Shown: positions 25,933 to 35,570 of the stretch, piece after piece
Layout of the letters: the number at the start of each line of letters is the position of its first letter
Position numbering within the stretch: the stretch's first letter is position 1
Source of the DNA: Rhizobium hidalgonense
GTDB taxonomy: Bacteria; Pseudomonadota; Alphaproteobacteria; Rhizobiales; Rhizobiaceae
Direction of reading: 5' to 3'
NCBI RefSeq assembly: GCF_002914525.1
Contig: NZ_LODW01000060.1
Span: 1 to 64,000 of the forward strand
Length of the DNA stretch: 64,000 nt
Program-made: the position numbers and the translations under genes
The notes under the pieces: model-generated
What the model was told of the DNA's origin: nothing
Seen by the model: the letters and a program-made list of their open reading frames with translations, nothing else
Databases searched by the model: none

Positions 25933-27333
25933 ATGAGCACTGAAAAAGATTATGTCGTCGCCGATATCGGGCTTGCGGATTTTGGCCGCAAGGAAATTAC
26001 GATCGCCGAAACCGAAATGCCGGGGCTGATGTCCTGCCGCACCGAATTCGGCGATGCAAAGCCGCTGAAGGGCGCGCGCATCACCGGCTCGTTGCACATG
26101 ACCATCCAGACCGCCGTGCTCATCGAGACGCTGGTGGCGCTCGGTGCCGAAGTCCGCTGGGCCTCGTGCAACATCTTCTCGACGCAGGATCACGCCGCTG
26201 CCGCAATCGCCGCTGCCGGCGTTCCTGTTTTCGCCATCAAGGGTGAATCCCTCGAGGATTACTGGGTCTATACCGACAAGATCTTCCAGTGGGCCGATGG
26301 CGGTCTTTCCAACATGATCCTCGATGACGGCGGCGACGCCACCATGTACATCCTGCTCGGCGCCCGCGCTGAAGCCGGCGAAGACGTGCTGTCGCATCCG
26401 CATTCCGAGGAAGAGGAAATCCTCTTCGCGCAGATCAAGAAGCGTCTTGCCGCATCGCCTGGCTGGTTCACCAAGCAGCGCGACGCCATCAAGGGCGTCA
26501 CCGAGGAAACGACGACCGGCGTCAACCGCCTCTATCAGCTCAGCCAGAAGGGCCTGCTGCCCTTCCCGGCGATCAACGTCAACGACTCCGTCACCAAGTC
26601 GAAGTTCGACAACAAATACGGCTGCAAGGAATCGCTGGTCGACGGCATCCGCCGCGGCACCGACGTGATGATGGCCGGCAAGGTTGCCGTCGTCTGCGGC
26701 TACGGCGACGTCGGCAAGGGTTCTGCCGCCTCGCTTTCCGGCGCCGGCGCCCGCGTCAAGGTCACCGAAGCCGATCCGATCTGCGCATTGCAGGCCGCCA
26801 TGGACGGTTATGAAGTCGTGCTGCTCGAAGACGTTGTTTCCTCGGCCGATATCTTCATCACCACCACCGGCAACAAGGATGTCATCCGCATCGACCATAT
26901 GCGTGCGATGAAGGACATGGCGATCGTCGGCAATATCGGTCACTTCGACAATGAAATCGAAGTCGCCGCGCTGCGCAATCTCAAGTGGACCAACGTCAAG
27001 CCGCAGGTCGATCTGATCGAGTTCCCCAAGGGCAACCGCATCATCCTGCTTTCCGAAGGCCGTCTGCTCAACCTCGGCAACGCCACCGGTCATCCGTCCT
27101 TCGTGATGTCGGCTTCCTTCACCAACCAGACGCTGGCGCAGATCGAGCTCTTCACCAAGCCCGACCAGTATTCCAACCAGGTCTATATCCTGCCGAAGCA
27201 TCTCGATGAGAAGGTCGCCCGCCTGCATCTCGACAAGCTCGGCGTGAAGCTGACGGAGCTTTCTGCGGAACAGGCTGCCTATATCGGCGTCTCGCCGAAG
27301 GGCCCGTTCAAGTCCGACCACTACAGATATTGA
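25933..27333 (+). CDS. ahcY: S-adenosylhomocysteine hydrolase
   Basis: Splits S-adenosylhomocysteine into adenosine and homocysteine, clearing the inhibitor formed by methyltransferases. The 466-residue protein has the NAD-binding loop GYGDVGKGSA, the family motif SCNIFSTQDHAAAA, and the C-terminal KSDHYRY. ATG 25933 has GGAG 7 bases upstream; the frame extends upstream through the operator region and is not coding there. A strong terminator follows. Confidence 0.97.
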   Translation: MSTEKDYVVADIGLADFGRKEITIAETEMPGLMSCRTEFGDAKPLKGARITGSLHMTIQTAVLIETLVALGAEVRWASCNIFSTQDHAAAAIAAAGVPVFAIKGESLEDYWVYTDKIFQWADGGLSNMILDDGGDATMYILLGARAEAGEDVLSHPHSEEEEILFAQIKKRLAASPGWFTKQRDAIKGVTEETTTGVNRLYQLSQKGLLPFPAINVNDSVTKSKFDNKYGCKESLVDGIRRGTDVMMAGKVAVVCGYGDVGKGSAASLSGAGARVKVTEADPICALQAAMDGYEVVLLEDVVSSADIFITTTGNKDVIRIDHMRAMKDMAIVGNIGHFDNEIEVAALRNLKWTNVKPQVDLIEFPKGNRIILLSEGRLLNLGNATGHPSFVMSASFTNQTLAQIELFTKPDQYSNQVYILPKHLDEKVARLHLDKLGVKLTELSAEQAAYIGVSPKGPFKSDHYRY

Positions 27334-27361
27334 TCTCATAGTTAATATCCACAAGATGTAG

Positions 27362-27398
27362 AAGCCGCGGCATTGACAAATGCCGCGGCTTATTTTTT
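27362..27398 (+). terminator. intrinsic terminator of ahcY
   Basis: Perfect 13-bp stem AAGCCGCGGCATT (27362-27374) / AATGCCGCGGCTT (27379-27391) with a GACA loop, followed by ATTTTTT. Confidence 0.9.
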
Positions 27399-27536
27399 GG
27401 ACGCTCCCTTCCCGCAGATTCCCTTCCGAAGTATTGTTTTAAGACTTGATTCGGGACGCCGGACACCGTCCGACCGCTCCGAAAATGGGATGTCTTGTCG
27501 TAATGCGGCACATTGAAGGACGGAGACATACCGCGG

Positions 27537-30119
27537 ATGTCGGAAATGAAAAACAGCCTGCCCGGTCAGGCGGATGATGGCGTTCGCGCCGGTCGCCGCC
27601 CGCTGATGGCAGGCCAAGAACATCAATTTGCAACGGCACACGAGGCCGCATCGCAAGAGAGATCATTGGCGCGCTTTCTGAAAGCCTGCGCGGCCGGCAC
27701 GGCGTTTGCCGCGCTGGCGCGGCCGGTTCTGGCACAGACGGAGCAGCAGGCGGCGGCCTCGGCTCACCTCTTCACATCGTCGCAGGTTGTCGGCGTTTCC
27801 GTCGTCATCGGCGTCATATCGGCGGCCCTGCTTTCGACGCTGTGGCTGGTGCGCCAGCGCGGCAATCTGGAAAGCGAGAGCCGGGAGATCCGCTCGGCAC
27901 TCTCCGATGCCCAGCAGCGCATTTCGCAATACCAGGCGCTGATCGCCGACAAGAACCGGCGGATCGTCATCTGGGACGGTAATGCTCGTCCCGAATTGCT
28001 CGGCCAGCTTCCGCCCGAGACCGGCGCGCCGCAGGACGGCGAATTTTTGGCCTTTGGCCTCTGGCTGAAGTCACGCTCGGCCGCCGATCTGGAAAAGGCG
28101 ATCGACCGGCTGCGCGACGGGGCACAGAGCTTCGACATGGTGGTCGAAACCATCCGCGATGAAATCCTCGAGGCGCAGGGCCGGGTTTCCGGCGGCCGCG
28201 CCTTCGTCCGTTTCGTGGCGCTCAACAATTTGCGCGCCGAGCTCGCGGAGCTCAGGATCGAGCGCGACCGGCTGATGACCTCGATCTCGGCCTTCCAGAC
28301 CATGCTCGATGCGATCGACATGCCGGCCTGGCAACGCGACCCGGCCGGTCGGCTGACCTGGGTCAACCAGGCCTATGGCGAGGCCGTCGAAGCGCGCTCG
28401 CCGCAGCAGGCGATCAATGAAGGCCGCGAGATGCTGACGACGGTGGCGCGCGAACGCATTCGCGCGACGACGACGCCGGAATCGCCCTTCCACGACACGA
28501 TTTCGACGGTCGTGCACGGCAACCGCACATTCTTCGATGTCGTCGATGTCAGGCTTGCCGGCGGCTCCGCCGGGATCGCGATCGATGTGTCCGACATCGA
28601 GGCGGTGCGCGCCGAGCTGGAACGGACGCTGAAGAGCCATGCCGAAACGCTCGACCATCTCGCCACGCCGGTTGCCATCTTCGACGGCGACCGCCGGCTG
28701 CAATTCTACAACCAGGCCTTTGTCGCGCTCTGGGAGCTGGATATCGCTTTCCTCGAGGGCCGGCCTGATAATAGCGAACTGCTCGAGCGGCTGCGGGCAG
28801 CCAAGAAGCTGCCGGACCAGCTCAACTGGAAAAGCTGGAAGGAAGCGGCCCTTTCCGTCTATCGCGCACTCGACACGCAATCCGATCTCTGGCACCTGCC
28901 GAACGGGCAGACATTGCGTGTCTTTGCCACCGCCCACCCGCAAGGCGGCGCCACCTGGGTGTTCGAAAACCTGACCGAGCAGGTCGATCTCGAAACCCGC
29001 TACAACACGCTGGTCAAGGTGCAGGGCGAAACGATCGACCATCTTTCCGAAGGTGTGGCGGTGTTCGGCCCGGATGGACGCATCCGTCTGTCGAACCCGG
29101 CCTTCCGCGCGCTGTGGGGGATCACGGAAACCGAAGCCAAGCCCGGCACCCATATCCGCGCACTGGGCGAGGCCTGCGCGCCGTCCTATGACCGGCCGGA
29201 TGGCTGGAAGGCCTTCGCGGAACTGATCACCAGCTTCGACGACGAACGCCGCTCGGGCCAGGGAACGCTGGAACTCTTCTCCGGCCTGGTGCTCGACTAC
29301 GCCGTGATCCCGCTGCCGAATGCCCAGACCATGCTGACCTTCGTCAATATGACGGACAGCGTGCGTGCCGAGCGGGCGCTGACCGAAAAGAACGAAGCGC
29401 TGCGCAAGGCCGACGAGCTGAAGAACGACTTCGTCCAGCACGTTTCCTATGAGCTGCGCTCGCCGCTGACGAATATCATCGGCTTCACCGATCTCCTGCG
29501 CACCCAAGGGGTCGGACCGCTGAACGAGCGGCAGGCCGAATATATCGACCACATCTCGACCTCGTCGTCGGTTCTGCTGACGCTCGTCAACGATATTCTC
29601 GATCTTGCGACCGTCGACGCCGGCATCATGCGCTTGAACTACGCGGATATCGATCTCAACGACCTGCTCGACGACGTCGCGATGCAGATCGCCGATCGCC
29701 TGCACGAAAGCGGCGTGGCGCTCGAAATCACCGCGCCGGCCTATCTCGGCTCGATCGTCGCTGACCCGCAGCGGCTGAAGCAGATCCTGCTGAAGCTGCT
29801 TGCCAATGCGGCGAATTTTTCCCCCGAGGGCACCTCGATCTCGCTCGAATGCAGCCGCGACGGCACGGATTTCGTCTTCGCCGTCAGCGACCGCGGCCCC
29901 GGCATCTCGCCTGACATGATCGCGACGGTCTTCGATCGTTTTGCGACCGGAGCGAAAAGCGGCAAACGCGGCGGCGCGGGCCTCGGCCTGTCGATCGTCG
30001 ACAGCTTCGTCAGCCTGCATCATGGCGACGTGACGATCGACAGCGAGCCCGGCAAGGGCACCACCGTCGTCTGCCGTATCCCCTCGGTCGATATTCCGCA
30101 TACCGCGGCAGCCGAATGA
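27537..30119 (+). CDS. divL: DivL-type kinase with Tyr in place of the phospho-accepting His
   Basis: An 860-residue membrane kinase: a hydrophobic N-terminus, a transmembrane helix at about 82-105, a coiled linker, PAS-like domains, then a kinase core. The H-box reads HVSYELRSPLTNIIGF, so Tyr638 (codon TAT at 29448-29450) replaces the usual His. That is the hallmark of DivL, which in Caulobacter controls the CckA-CtrA cell-cycle relay. ATP-binding motifs are intact (LLANAANFSP, DRGPGIS, GAGLGLSIV). ATG 27537 is preferred to TTG 27513. Its stop overlaps the next gene (ATGA). Confidence 0.85.
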   Translation: MSEMKNSLPGQADDGVRAGRRPLMAGQEHQFATAHEAASQERSLARFLKACAAGTAFAALARPVLAQTEQQAAASAHLFTSSQVVGVSVVIGVISAALLSTLWLVRQRGNLESESREIRSALSDAQQRISQYQALIADKNRRIVIWDGNARPELLGQLPPETGAPQDGEFLAFGLWLKSRSAADLEKAIDRLRDGAQSFDMVVETIRDEILEAQGRVSGGRAFVRFVALNNLRAELAELRIERDRLMTSISAFQTMLDAIDMPAWQRDPAGRLTWVNQAYGEAVEARSPQQAINEGREMLTTVARERIRATTTPESPFHDTISTVVHGNRTFFDVVDVRLAGGSAGIAIDVSDIEAVRAELERTLKSHAETLDHLATPVAIFDGDRRLQFYNQAFVALWELDIAFLEGRPDNSELLERLRAAKKLPDQLNWKSWKEAALSVYRALDTQSDLWHLPNGQTLRVFATAHPQGGATWVFENLTEQVDLETRYNTLVKVQGETIDHLSEGVAVFGPDGRIRLSNPAFRALWGITETEAKPGTHIRALGEACAPSYDRPDGWKAFAELITSFDDERRSGQGTLELFSGLVLDYAVIPLPNAQTMLTFVNMTDSVRAERALTEKNEALRKADELKNDFVQHVSYELRSPLTNIIGFTDLLRTQGVGPLNERQAEYIDHISTSSSVLLTLVNDILDLATVDAGIMRLNYADIDLNDLLDDVAMQIADRLHESGVALEITAPAYLGSIVADPQRLKQILLKLLANAANFSPEGTSISLECSRDGTDFVFAVSDRGPGISPDMIATVFDRFATGAKSGKRGGAGLGLSIVDSFVSLHHGDVTIDSEPGKGTTVVCRIPSVDIPHTAAAE

Positions 30120-31627
30120 CGACCGGCAATACGATCTCGCTTTTCCTGAAAGACGAGGCGGCCACCATTCGACTCGGCGAAGACCTGGCGCTGGCCTTGA
30201 AAGCCGGTGACTGCCTCGCCCTTTCCGGCGATCTCGGTGCCGGCAAATCCTCGCTCGCCCGGGCGATCCTGCGCGCCATCGCCGACGACGAGGGGCTCGA
30301 AGTCCCGAGCCCGACCTTCACGCTGGTGCAATCCTACGATCTGCGCATTCCCATTTCGCATTTCGATCTCTACCGGCTCGGCGATCCCTCGGAACTGACA
30401 GAACTCGGCTTCGACGAGGCGCTGGAGAGCGGCATCTGTCTCGTCGAATGGCCGGAGATGGCAGAGAGCGAACTGCCCGCCCAGCGTATCGCACTGGGCT
30501 TGGAACATGAGGGCAGCGGCCGCCGGGCAACGATCAAGGTCTCGGACCCACAGGCCTCGCGAATCCGCAGGGTCCTGGCGATCCGCGCTTTCCTCGACGA
30601 AGCCGGCTATCCCGATGCCAAACGCCGCTTCCTGACCGGTGACGCTTCACTGCGCGCCTATGAGGCGATCTATCAGGACGATGGCCAGCGAAAAATACTG
30701 ATGGATTGGCGCCCGCATCCTGAGGGACCGCCAGTCTATGACGGCAAATCCTACCCCAAAGTCGCGCATCTGGCACAGAACGCCTACCCTTTCGTTGCGA
30801 TTGCCGATGCGTTGCGCGGGCGGGGGTTTGCGACGCCGGAGATTTACAAGGTTGATTATATCAAAGGCATCCTGCTGATCGAGGATCTCGGCACGGAAGG
30901 CGTGCTCGACGACGACGGACGGCCGATCGCCGAACGTTACCGGCAAAGCGTCGCCTGCCTCGCCCATCTTCATTCGATGCAGATTCCGCAGGATATCCCG
31001 GTTTCCGCAACCCATACGCATCACATTCCGGACTTCGACCGCACGGCAATGAAGATGGAAGTGCAGCTTGTGCTCGATTGGCATATTGCCTGGAAGCGCG
31101 GTACACCTCCCACCGATAGCGAACGGGCGGAGTATCTGGCGATCTGGGACGCGCTGATCGACGAGCTCGCCACAGCCGAGAAGAACCTGCTGCTGCGCGA
31201 CTTCCATTCGCCGAACATCATCTGGCGCGAGGGCGAAAGCGGTATTGGCAAGGTCGGCATCATCGACTTCCAGGATGCGATGATCGGCCCGACCGCCTAT
31301 GACCTTGCTTCCATCGTCCAGGATGCGCGCGTAACGATCGAACCGGAGCTCTTCCGTCAGTTGATGGACGATTACCTCACCCTGCGCCGTGCCCAGGGCG
31401 GCTTTGACGAAGCCGGGTTCATGAAAGCCTGGGCGATCATGTCGGCGCAGCGCAACTGCAAGCTTGCCGGTCTCTGGGTGCGGCTGTTGCAGCGCGACGG
31501 CAAGCCCGGTTATCTCAAACATATGCCGCGAACGCTTGCCTATCTCCAGGTCGCGTTCGAGCACGAGGCGCTTGCCCCCTTGCGCGATTGGTGCGCAAGG
31601 GCTGGAATAGGCCAAAGCGAATCATAA
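30116..31627 (+). CDS. fusion of TsaE (t6A tRNA modification ATPase) and AmgK-type sugar kinase
   Basis: A 503-residue two-domain protein. Residues 1-150 are TsaE, with Walker A SGDLGAGKSS near 37-46 and the family motif SPTFTLV; TsaE drives N6-threonylcarbamoyl-adenosine formation on tRNA. Residues about 165-490 are an aminoglycoside-phosphotransferase-like kinase, with LLLRDFHSPNIIW (catalytic loop) and GIIDFQDA (metal site), matching AmgK, which phosphorylates MurNAc/GlcNAc at the anomeric carbon. The frame is continuous, with no sign of a frameshift. murU follows 13 bp later, supporting the AmgK assignment. Confidence 0.87.
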   Translation: MTTGNTISLFLKDEAATIRLGEDLALALKAGDCLALSGDLGAGKSSLARAILRAIADDEGLEVPSPTFTLVQSYDLRIPISHFDLYRLGDPSELTELGFDEALESGICLVEWPEMAESELPAQRIALGLEHEGSGRRATIKVSDPQASRIRRVLAIRAFLDEAGYPDAKRRFLTGDASLRAYEAIYQDDGQRKILMDWRPHPEGPPVYDGKSYPKVAHLAQNAYPFVAIADALRGRGFATPEIYKVDYIKGILLIEDLGTEGVLDDDGRPIAERYRQSVACLAHLHSMQIPQDIPVSATHTHHIPDFDRTAMKMEVQLVLDWHIAWKRGTPPTDSERAEYLAIWDALIDELATAEKNLLLRDFHSPNIIWREGESGIGKVGIIDFQDAMIGPTAYDLASIVQDARVTIEPELFRQLMDDYLTLRRAQGGFDEAGFMKAWAIMSAQRNCKLAGLWVRLLQRDGKPGYLKHMPRTLAYLQVAFEHEALAPLRDWCARAGIGQSES

Positions 31628-31640
31628 GTTCCGGATCAGC

Positions 31641-32372
31641 ATGACGATCAGACAAGCCATGGTACTGGCCGCGGGTCTCGGCACCCGTATGCGCCCGATC
31701 ACCGACACGATCCCGAAGCCGCTGGTGAAGATCGACGGCAAGCCGATGATCGACTATGCGCTGGATGCGCTGGTGGCGGCCGGCGTCGAACGGACGGTCG
31801 TCAATGTTCACCACTTTGCCGGCCAGATGCTCGATCATCTCGAGGCCTATCGCGGCCTCGACATCATCATCTCGGACGAGCGGGAAGCACTGATGAATTC
31901 CGGCGGCGGGCTGGCCAAGGGTCTGACGCTGCTCGATCGCGAGAACGTTTTCGTCATGAATGCCGATCTCTTCTGGATCGGCGAACAGTCCGGGCGGCCG
32001 ACGAACCTGCAGCGCTTAGCCGGATTCTTCGATGCCGAACGCATGGACATGGCGCTGCTGTGCGTTGGAATTGAGGATACGACGGGTCATAACGGCCGGA
32101 ATGATTTCGGCATGGCGGCCGACGGCCGGCTGACGCGGTATCGCGACGATCCGACCAATCCCGTCGTCTATGCCGGAGCGATCGTTATGAACCCGTCCTT
32201 GCTCGATGACGCGCCACAGGATGCCTTCAACCTCAATATTTATTTCGACAAGGCGATCGCGTGCGGGCGGCTTTTCGGCATGGTGCTCGAGGGCCACTGG
32301 CTGACGGTGGGAACGCCGGAAGCGATCGGCGAAGCGGAGGAAACGATCCGACGGCTGCGGGCGTTTGCGTGA
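31641..32372 (+). CDS. murU: N-acetylmuramate-1-phosphate uridylyltransferase MurU
   Basis: A 243-residue nucleotidyltransferase with the signature LAAGLGTRMRPITDTIPKPL. In the AmgK/MurU route of peptidoglycan recycling it turns MurNAc-1-phosphate into UDP-MurNAc, bypassing the fosfomycin-sensitive MurA step (established in Pseudomonas and Caulobacter). The gene pair with the AmgK-containing fusion makes this more likely than a general sugar-nucleotide enzyme. It ends 3 bp before addB. Confidence 0.85.
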   Translation: MTIRQAMVLAAGLGTRMRPITDTIPKPLVKIDGKPMIDYALDALVAAGVERTVVNVHHFAGQMLDHLEAYRGLDIIISDEREALMNSGGGLAKGLTLLDRENVFVMNADLFWIGEQSGRPTNLQRLAGFFDAERMDMALLCVGIEDTTGHNGRNDFGMAADGRLTRYRDDPTNPVVYAGAIVMNPSLLDDAPQDAFNLNIYFDKAIACGRLFGMVLEGHWLTVGTPEAIGEAEETIRRLRAFA

Positions 32373-32375
32373 GCT

Positions 32376-35300
32376 ATGGCGGAGCGGCACCAGCCACGCA
32401 TTCTGACGATCCCGGCGGGCCTCTCCTTCCTGAAAACGCTGGCAACGACGCTTTGCGACGGCCGGCTGACACCGCTCTTCCGGCATGAGACCGATGATCC
32501 GCTGTCGCTGTCCCGGGTGACGATCTACCTGCCGACGCGGCGCGCCGTGCGTGTACTGCGCTCGGAATTCGTCGACCTGCTCGGCGGCCGCTCGGCGATC
32601 CTGCCTGTTATTCGTGCTCTCGGCGAAACCGACGACGACAGCGGCTATTTCGACGAGGCACTGCCGGCAACGATCGATCTCGCCCAGCCGCTGTCGAATA
32701 CCGCCCGACTGCTGGAGCTTGCGCGACTGATCCTTGCCTGGCGGAACAAACTGCCGGAGATCGTCCGCCACATTCATTCGGACTCGCCGCTGGTCGCCCC
32801 AGCCAGCCCGGCGGATGCGATCTGGCTCGCCCGCAACCTCGCGGAGCTGATCGATTCCATGGAAACCGAAGACCTCGACTGGTCGGAACTGTCGAAACTC
32901 GACACCGGCGACTATGCCGCCTGGTGGCAGCTGACGGCGGAATTCCTCCAGATCGCCAGCGCCTTCTGGCCGGAGCGGCTTTCGGAACTCGGCAAATCCT
33001 CGCCGGCGCGGCACCGAAACGCCATTCTCCGGGCCGAAGCATCCAGGCTTTCGGCGACGAAAACCACCGGGCCGATCATCATTGCCGGTTCGACAGGTTC
33101 GGTTCCCGCCACCGCCGATCTAATTGCCGCTGTCGCCCATATGCCTGAAGGGGTGATCGTGCTTCCGGGCCTCGATCTCTCCATGCCCGAGAAAGACTGG
33201 CAGATGGTCGCGCCGGAACCGGCACCCGGCCAGCTTGCCAATCCTGCAAGCCGGAGTCATCCGCAATATGGCCTGTCATCGCTGCTGAAGCGGCTGAAAC
33301 TCACACGTGCCGAGGTGACGGCCCTCGACAGGCCGGAGCCCGACCTCGACCAGCGCGCCGAAATCCTGTCCCGGGCGCTCGTCCCGGCGGAGGCGACCAG
33401 CGATTGGGGGGCGTGGAAGAGCGCGCTGCCGGAGGGCGCGTTCACGTCAGCCTTCGCCGATGTTTCGCTGATCGAAGCCGCCAACGAGCGTGAAGAAGCA
33501 ACCGCGATTGCCATCGCGCTGCGGCTGGCACTGGAAAGACCGGGGCAGGAGGGCGAAAGCCGGGCGGCGCTCATCACGCCGGACCGCAATCTCGCCCGGC
33601 GGGTGATGGCTGAACTTTCCCGCTTCGGCATTCTCGCCGACGATTCGGCGGGTACACCGCTTGCGGCCACGCCGCAGGGCACGCTTCTGCAATTGCTGCT
33701 GGAGGCAGCGCTGCGCCCGGGCGATCCGGTGGCGATCGTCTCGCTGCTCAAACATCCGCTGGCCCGTTTCGGCCTGGAACGCGACGCATTGATTTCGGCG
33801 ACCCGGGCGCTTGAGCTATTGGCGCTACGCGGCGGCGTGGCGGAGGTGGATATCAGCAGGCTTGAGCCGTTGCTGACCCATCAGCTTGCCGAACAGGCCG
33901 AGGACAGGCACGCGCCGCAATGGCGAAAGGCGCTTGCATCAGACGCCGCCGAGGCGGCATACGACCTTGCCCGCCGGGTCACACAAGCAACCGAGCCTCT
34001 GGCTTCGGCCTTGATGCGGCACCGGCCGGAAGATCGTGGGAGAACCGCGAGCTTCACCTTGTCCGAATGGGCGGAGCGAACCGGCCGTTCGCTTGAAGCG
34101 GTGGCGGTCGATCCGCACGGCGATCTCGCCGATCTCTGGTCCGATGAAGCCGGTGATGCGCTCGCCACCCTGCTCGGCGAAGTGATCGACACCAACGGCC
34201 AGATGGAGGCCGACGGGCCGCAATGGATCGACATCATGGCAGCGCTTGCCGCCGGTCATGCGGTAAAACCACGGGCGCTCAGCCATCCCCGCCTGTTCGT
34301 CTTCGGCACACTGGAAGCCCGGCTGCAGAGCGTCGATACGCTGATCCTCGGCGGGTTGACCGAGGGCACCTGGCCGGGGCAGACCGCCAACAATCCCTTC
34401 ATTCCGCGGATGATGAAGACGGAAATCGGCCTTGAGCCGCCGGAGCGGCGCATCGGCCAGCTGGCGCATGACTTCGAGATGGCGAACGGCACGCGCCATC
34501 TGATCTATTCGCGCGCGCTGCGCCAGGGCTCGACGCCGACGGTCACCTCGCGCTGGCTGCAGCGGCTGCTGGCGCTTGCCGGAGAGGCGTTCGAAGCGGA
34601 ATTGAAGGGACGCGGCAACCGGTTCCTCCGATGGGCCGGCCTGATCGATCGCGGCGAGGCCCAGGCCCCGGCACAGCGACCCTCGCCGAAACCGCCGCTG
34701 GCACTGCAGCCGACATCCTACTCCTTCAGCGAGGTCGGCCGGCTGCGCCGCGACCCCTATGCCATCTATGCCCGCCGCATTCTGCGGCTCGATCCCGTCG
34801 ATGCGTTCAACCGCGATCCGGGAGCGGCCGAACGCGGCACGCTCTACCACACGATCATCGACCGGTTCATTCGCGAAGCCCATGTCGCCGGTACGCCGGA
34901 TGCGGCAGCGGCGATGGAGCGCATTCTTTCCGAGCTTTTCGACATGGAGCGGCTGCCGCCGCATATCGATGCTGTGTGGCGGCCACGCTTTCGCGCGGTG
35001 GCCCGCGCCTTCCTCGACTGGGAGGCCGGACGGCGGCCCGGCATCCGCAAGACGCTGACGGAGGTGCGGGGCGGCGTCGAGCTGGAGCCGATCAATATCC
35101 GGCTCAACGGGGTTGCCGACCGGATCGACGTCACCGGACCGAACGCCGCCGATATCATCGACTACAAGACCGGCTACAATCCCTCGCCGACACAGGCACG
35201 CGTGCTTCTCGATCCGCAGCTTGCGCTCGAAGCCGCGGCCTTGAGCGCCGGCGCCTTCCGCGATGTCGGCAGTCTCGTGCCGCAGGACCTGCTCTATGTC

Positions 35301-35570
35301 CGCCTGCGGCCGGGACGCCGTTTTCAGGTCGACGCCGTCAACAACGAGAATTCGGCGCGCAGCGACAAGGCGAAATCGGCGATCGATCTCGCCGAGGAAT
35401 CGATCGATCAGCTGGTCAAGTTCGTGAGTTTGCTGCAATCCGGCGAGAAAGGCTTTACCTCGCGGCTCATCCCGGCACAGCAATTCGATTTCGGCGGCGA
35501 TTATGATCATCTCGCCCGCGTCTCCGAATGGTCGACAGCCGAGACCGAGGAGGGCGGCGGCGATGAGTGA
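32376..35570 (+). CDS. addB: double-strand break repair protein AddB
   Basis: Subunit of the AddAB helicase-nuclease that resects DNA ends for recombination, 1064 residues, in the range of alphaproteobacterial AddB. The C-terminal RecB-like nuclease is visible, with DIIDYKTGYNPSPTQ near residues 928-942 containing the DYK catalytic motif. The N-terminal helicase-like region lacks a clear Walker A in my reading. It overlaps addA by 8 bases. Confidence 0.93.
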   Translation: MAERHQPRILTIPAGLSFLKTLATTLCDGRLTPLFRHETDDPLSLSRVTIYLPTRRAVRVLRSEFVDLLGGRSAILPVIRALGETDDDSGYFDEALPATIDLAQPLSNTARLLELARLILAWRNKLPEIVRHIHSDSPLVAPASPADAIWLARNLAELIDSMETEDLDWSELSKLDTGDYAAWWQLTAEFLQIASAFWPERLSELGKSSPARHRNAILRAEASRLSATKTTGPIIIAGSTGSVPATADLIAAVAHMPEGVIVLPGLDLSMPEKDWQMVAPEPAPGQLANPASRSHPQYGLSSLLKRLKLTRAEVTALDRPEPDLDQRAEILSRALVPAEATSDWGAWKSALPEGAFTSAFADVSLIEAANEREEATAIAIALRLALERPGQEGESRAALITPDRNLARRVMAELSRFGILADDSAGTPLAATPQGTLLQLLLEAALRPGDPVAIVSLLKHPLARFGLERDALISATRALELLALRGGVAEVDISRLEPLLTHQLAEQAEDRHAPQWRKALASDAAEAAYDLARRVTQATEPLASALMRHRPEDRGRTASFTLSEWAERTGRSLEAVAVDPHGDLADLWSDEAGDALATLLGEVIDTNGQMEADGPQWIDIMAALAAGHAVKPRALSHPRLFVFGTLEARLQSVDTLILGGLTEGTWPGQTANNPFIPRMMKTEIGLEPPERRIGQLAHDFEMANGTRHLIYSRALRQGSTPTVTSRWLQRLLALAGEAFEAELKGRGNRFLRWAGLIDRGEAQAPAQRPSPKPPLALQPTSYSFSEVGRLRRDPYAIYARRILRLDPVDAFNRDPGAAERGTLYHTIIDRFIREAHVAGTPDAAAAMERILSELFDMERLPPHIDAVWRPRFRAVARAFLDWEAGRRPGIRKTLTEVRGGVELEPINIRLNGVADRIDVTGPNAADIIDYKTGYNPSPTQARVLLDPQLALEAAALSAGAFRDVGSLVPQDLLYVRLRPGRRFQVDAVNNENSARSDKAKSAIDLAEESIDQLVKFVSLLQSGEKGFTSRLIPAQQFDFGGDYDHLARVSEWSTAETEEGGGDE

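Noticed and set aside
25831..27354. 507-codon open frame antisense to ahcY
   Set aside because: Mirror of a highly conserved enzyme; no motif of its own.
28071..30101. 676-codon open frame antisense to divL
   Set aside because: Composition typical of a high-GC shadow; the + strand encodes PAS and kinase domains over the same span.
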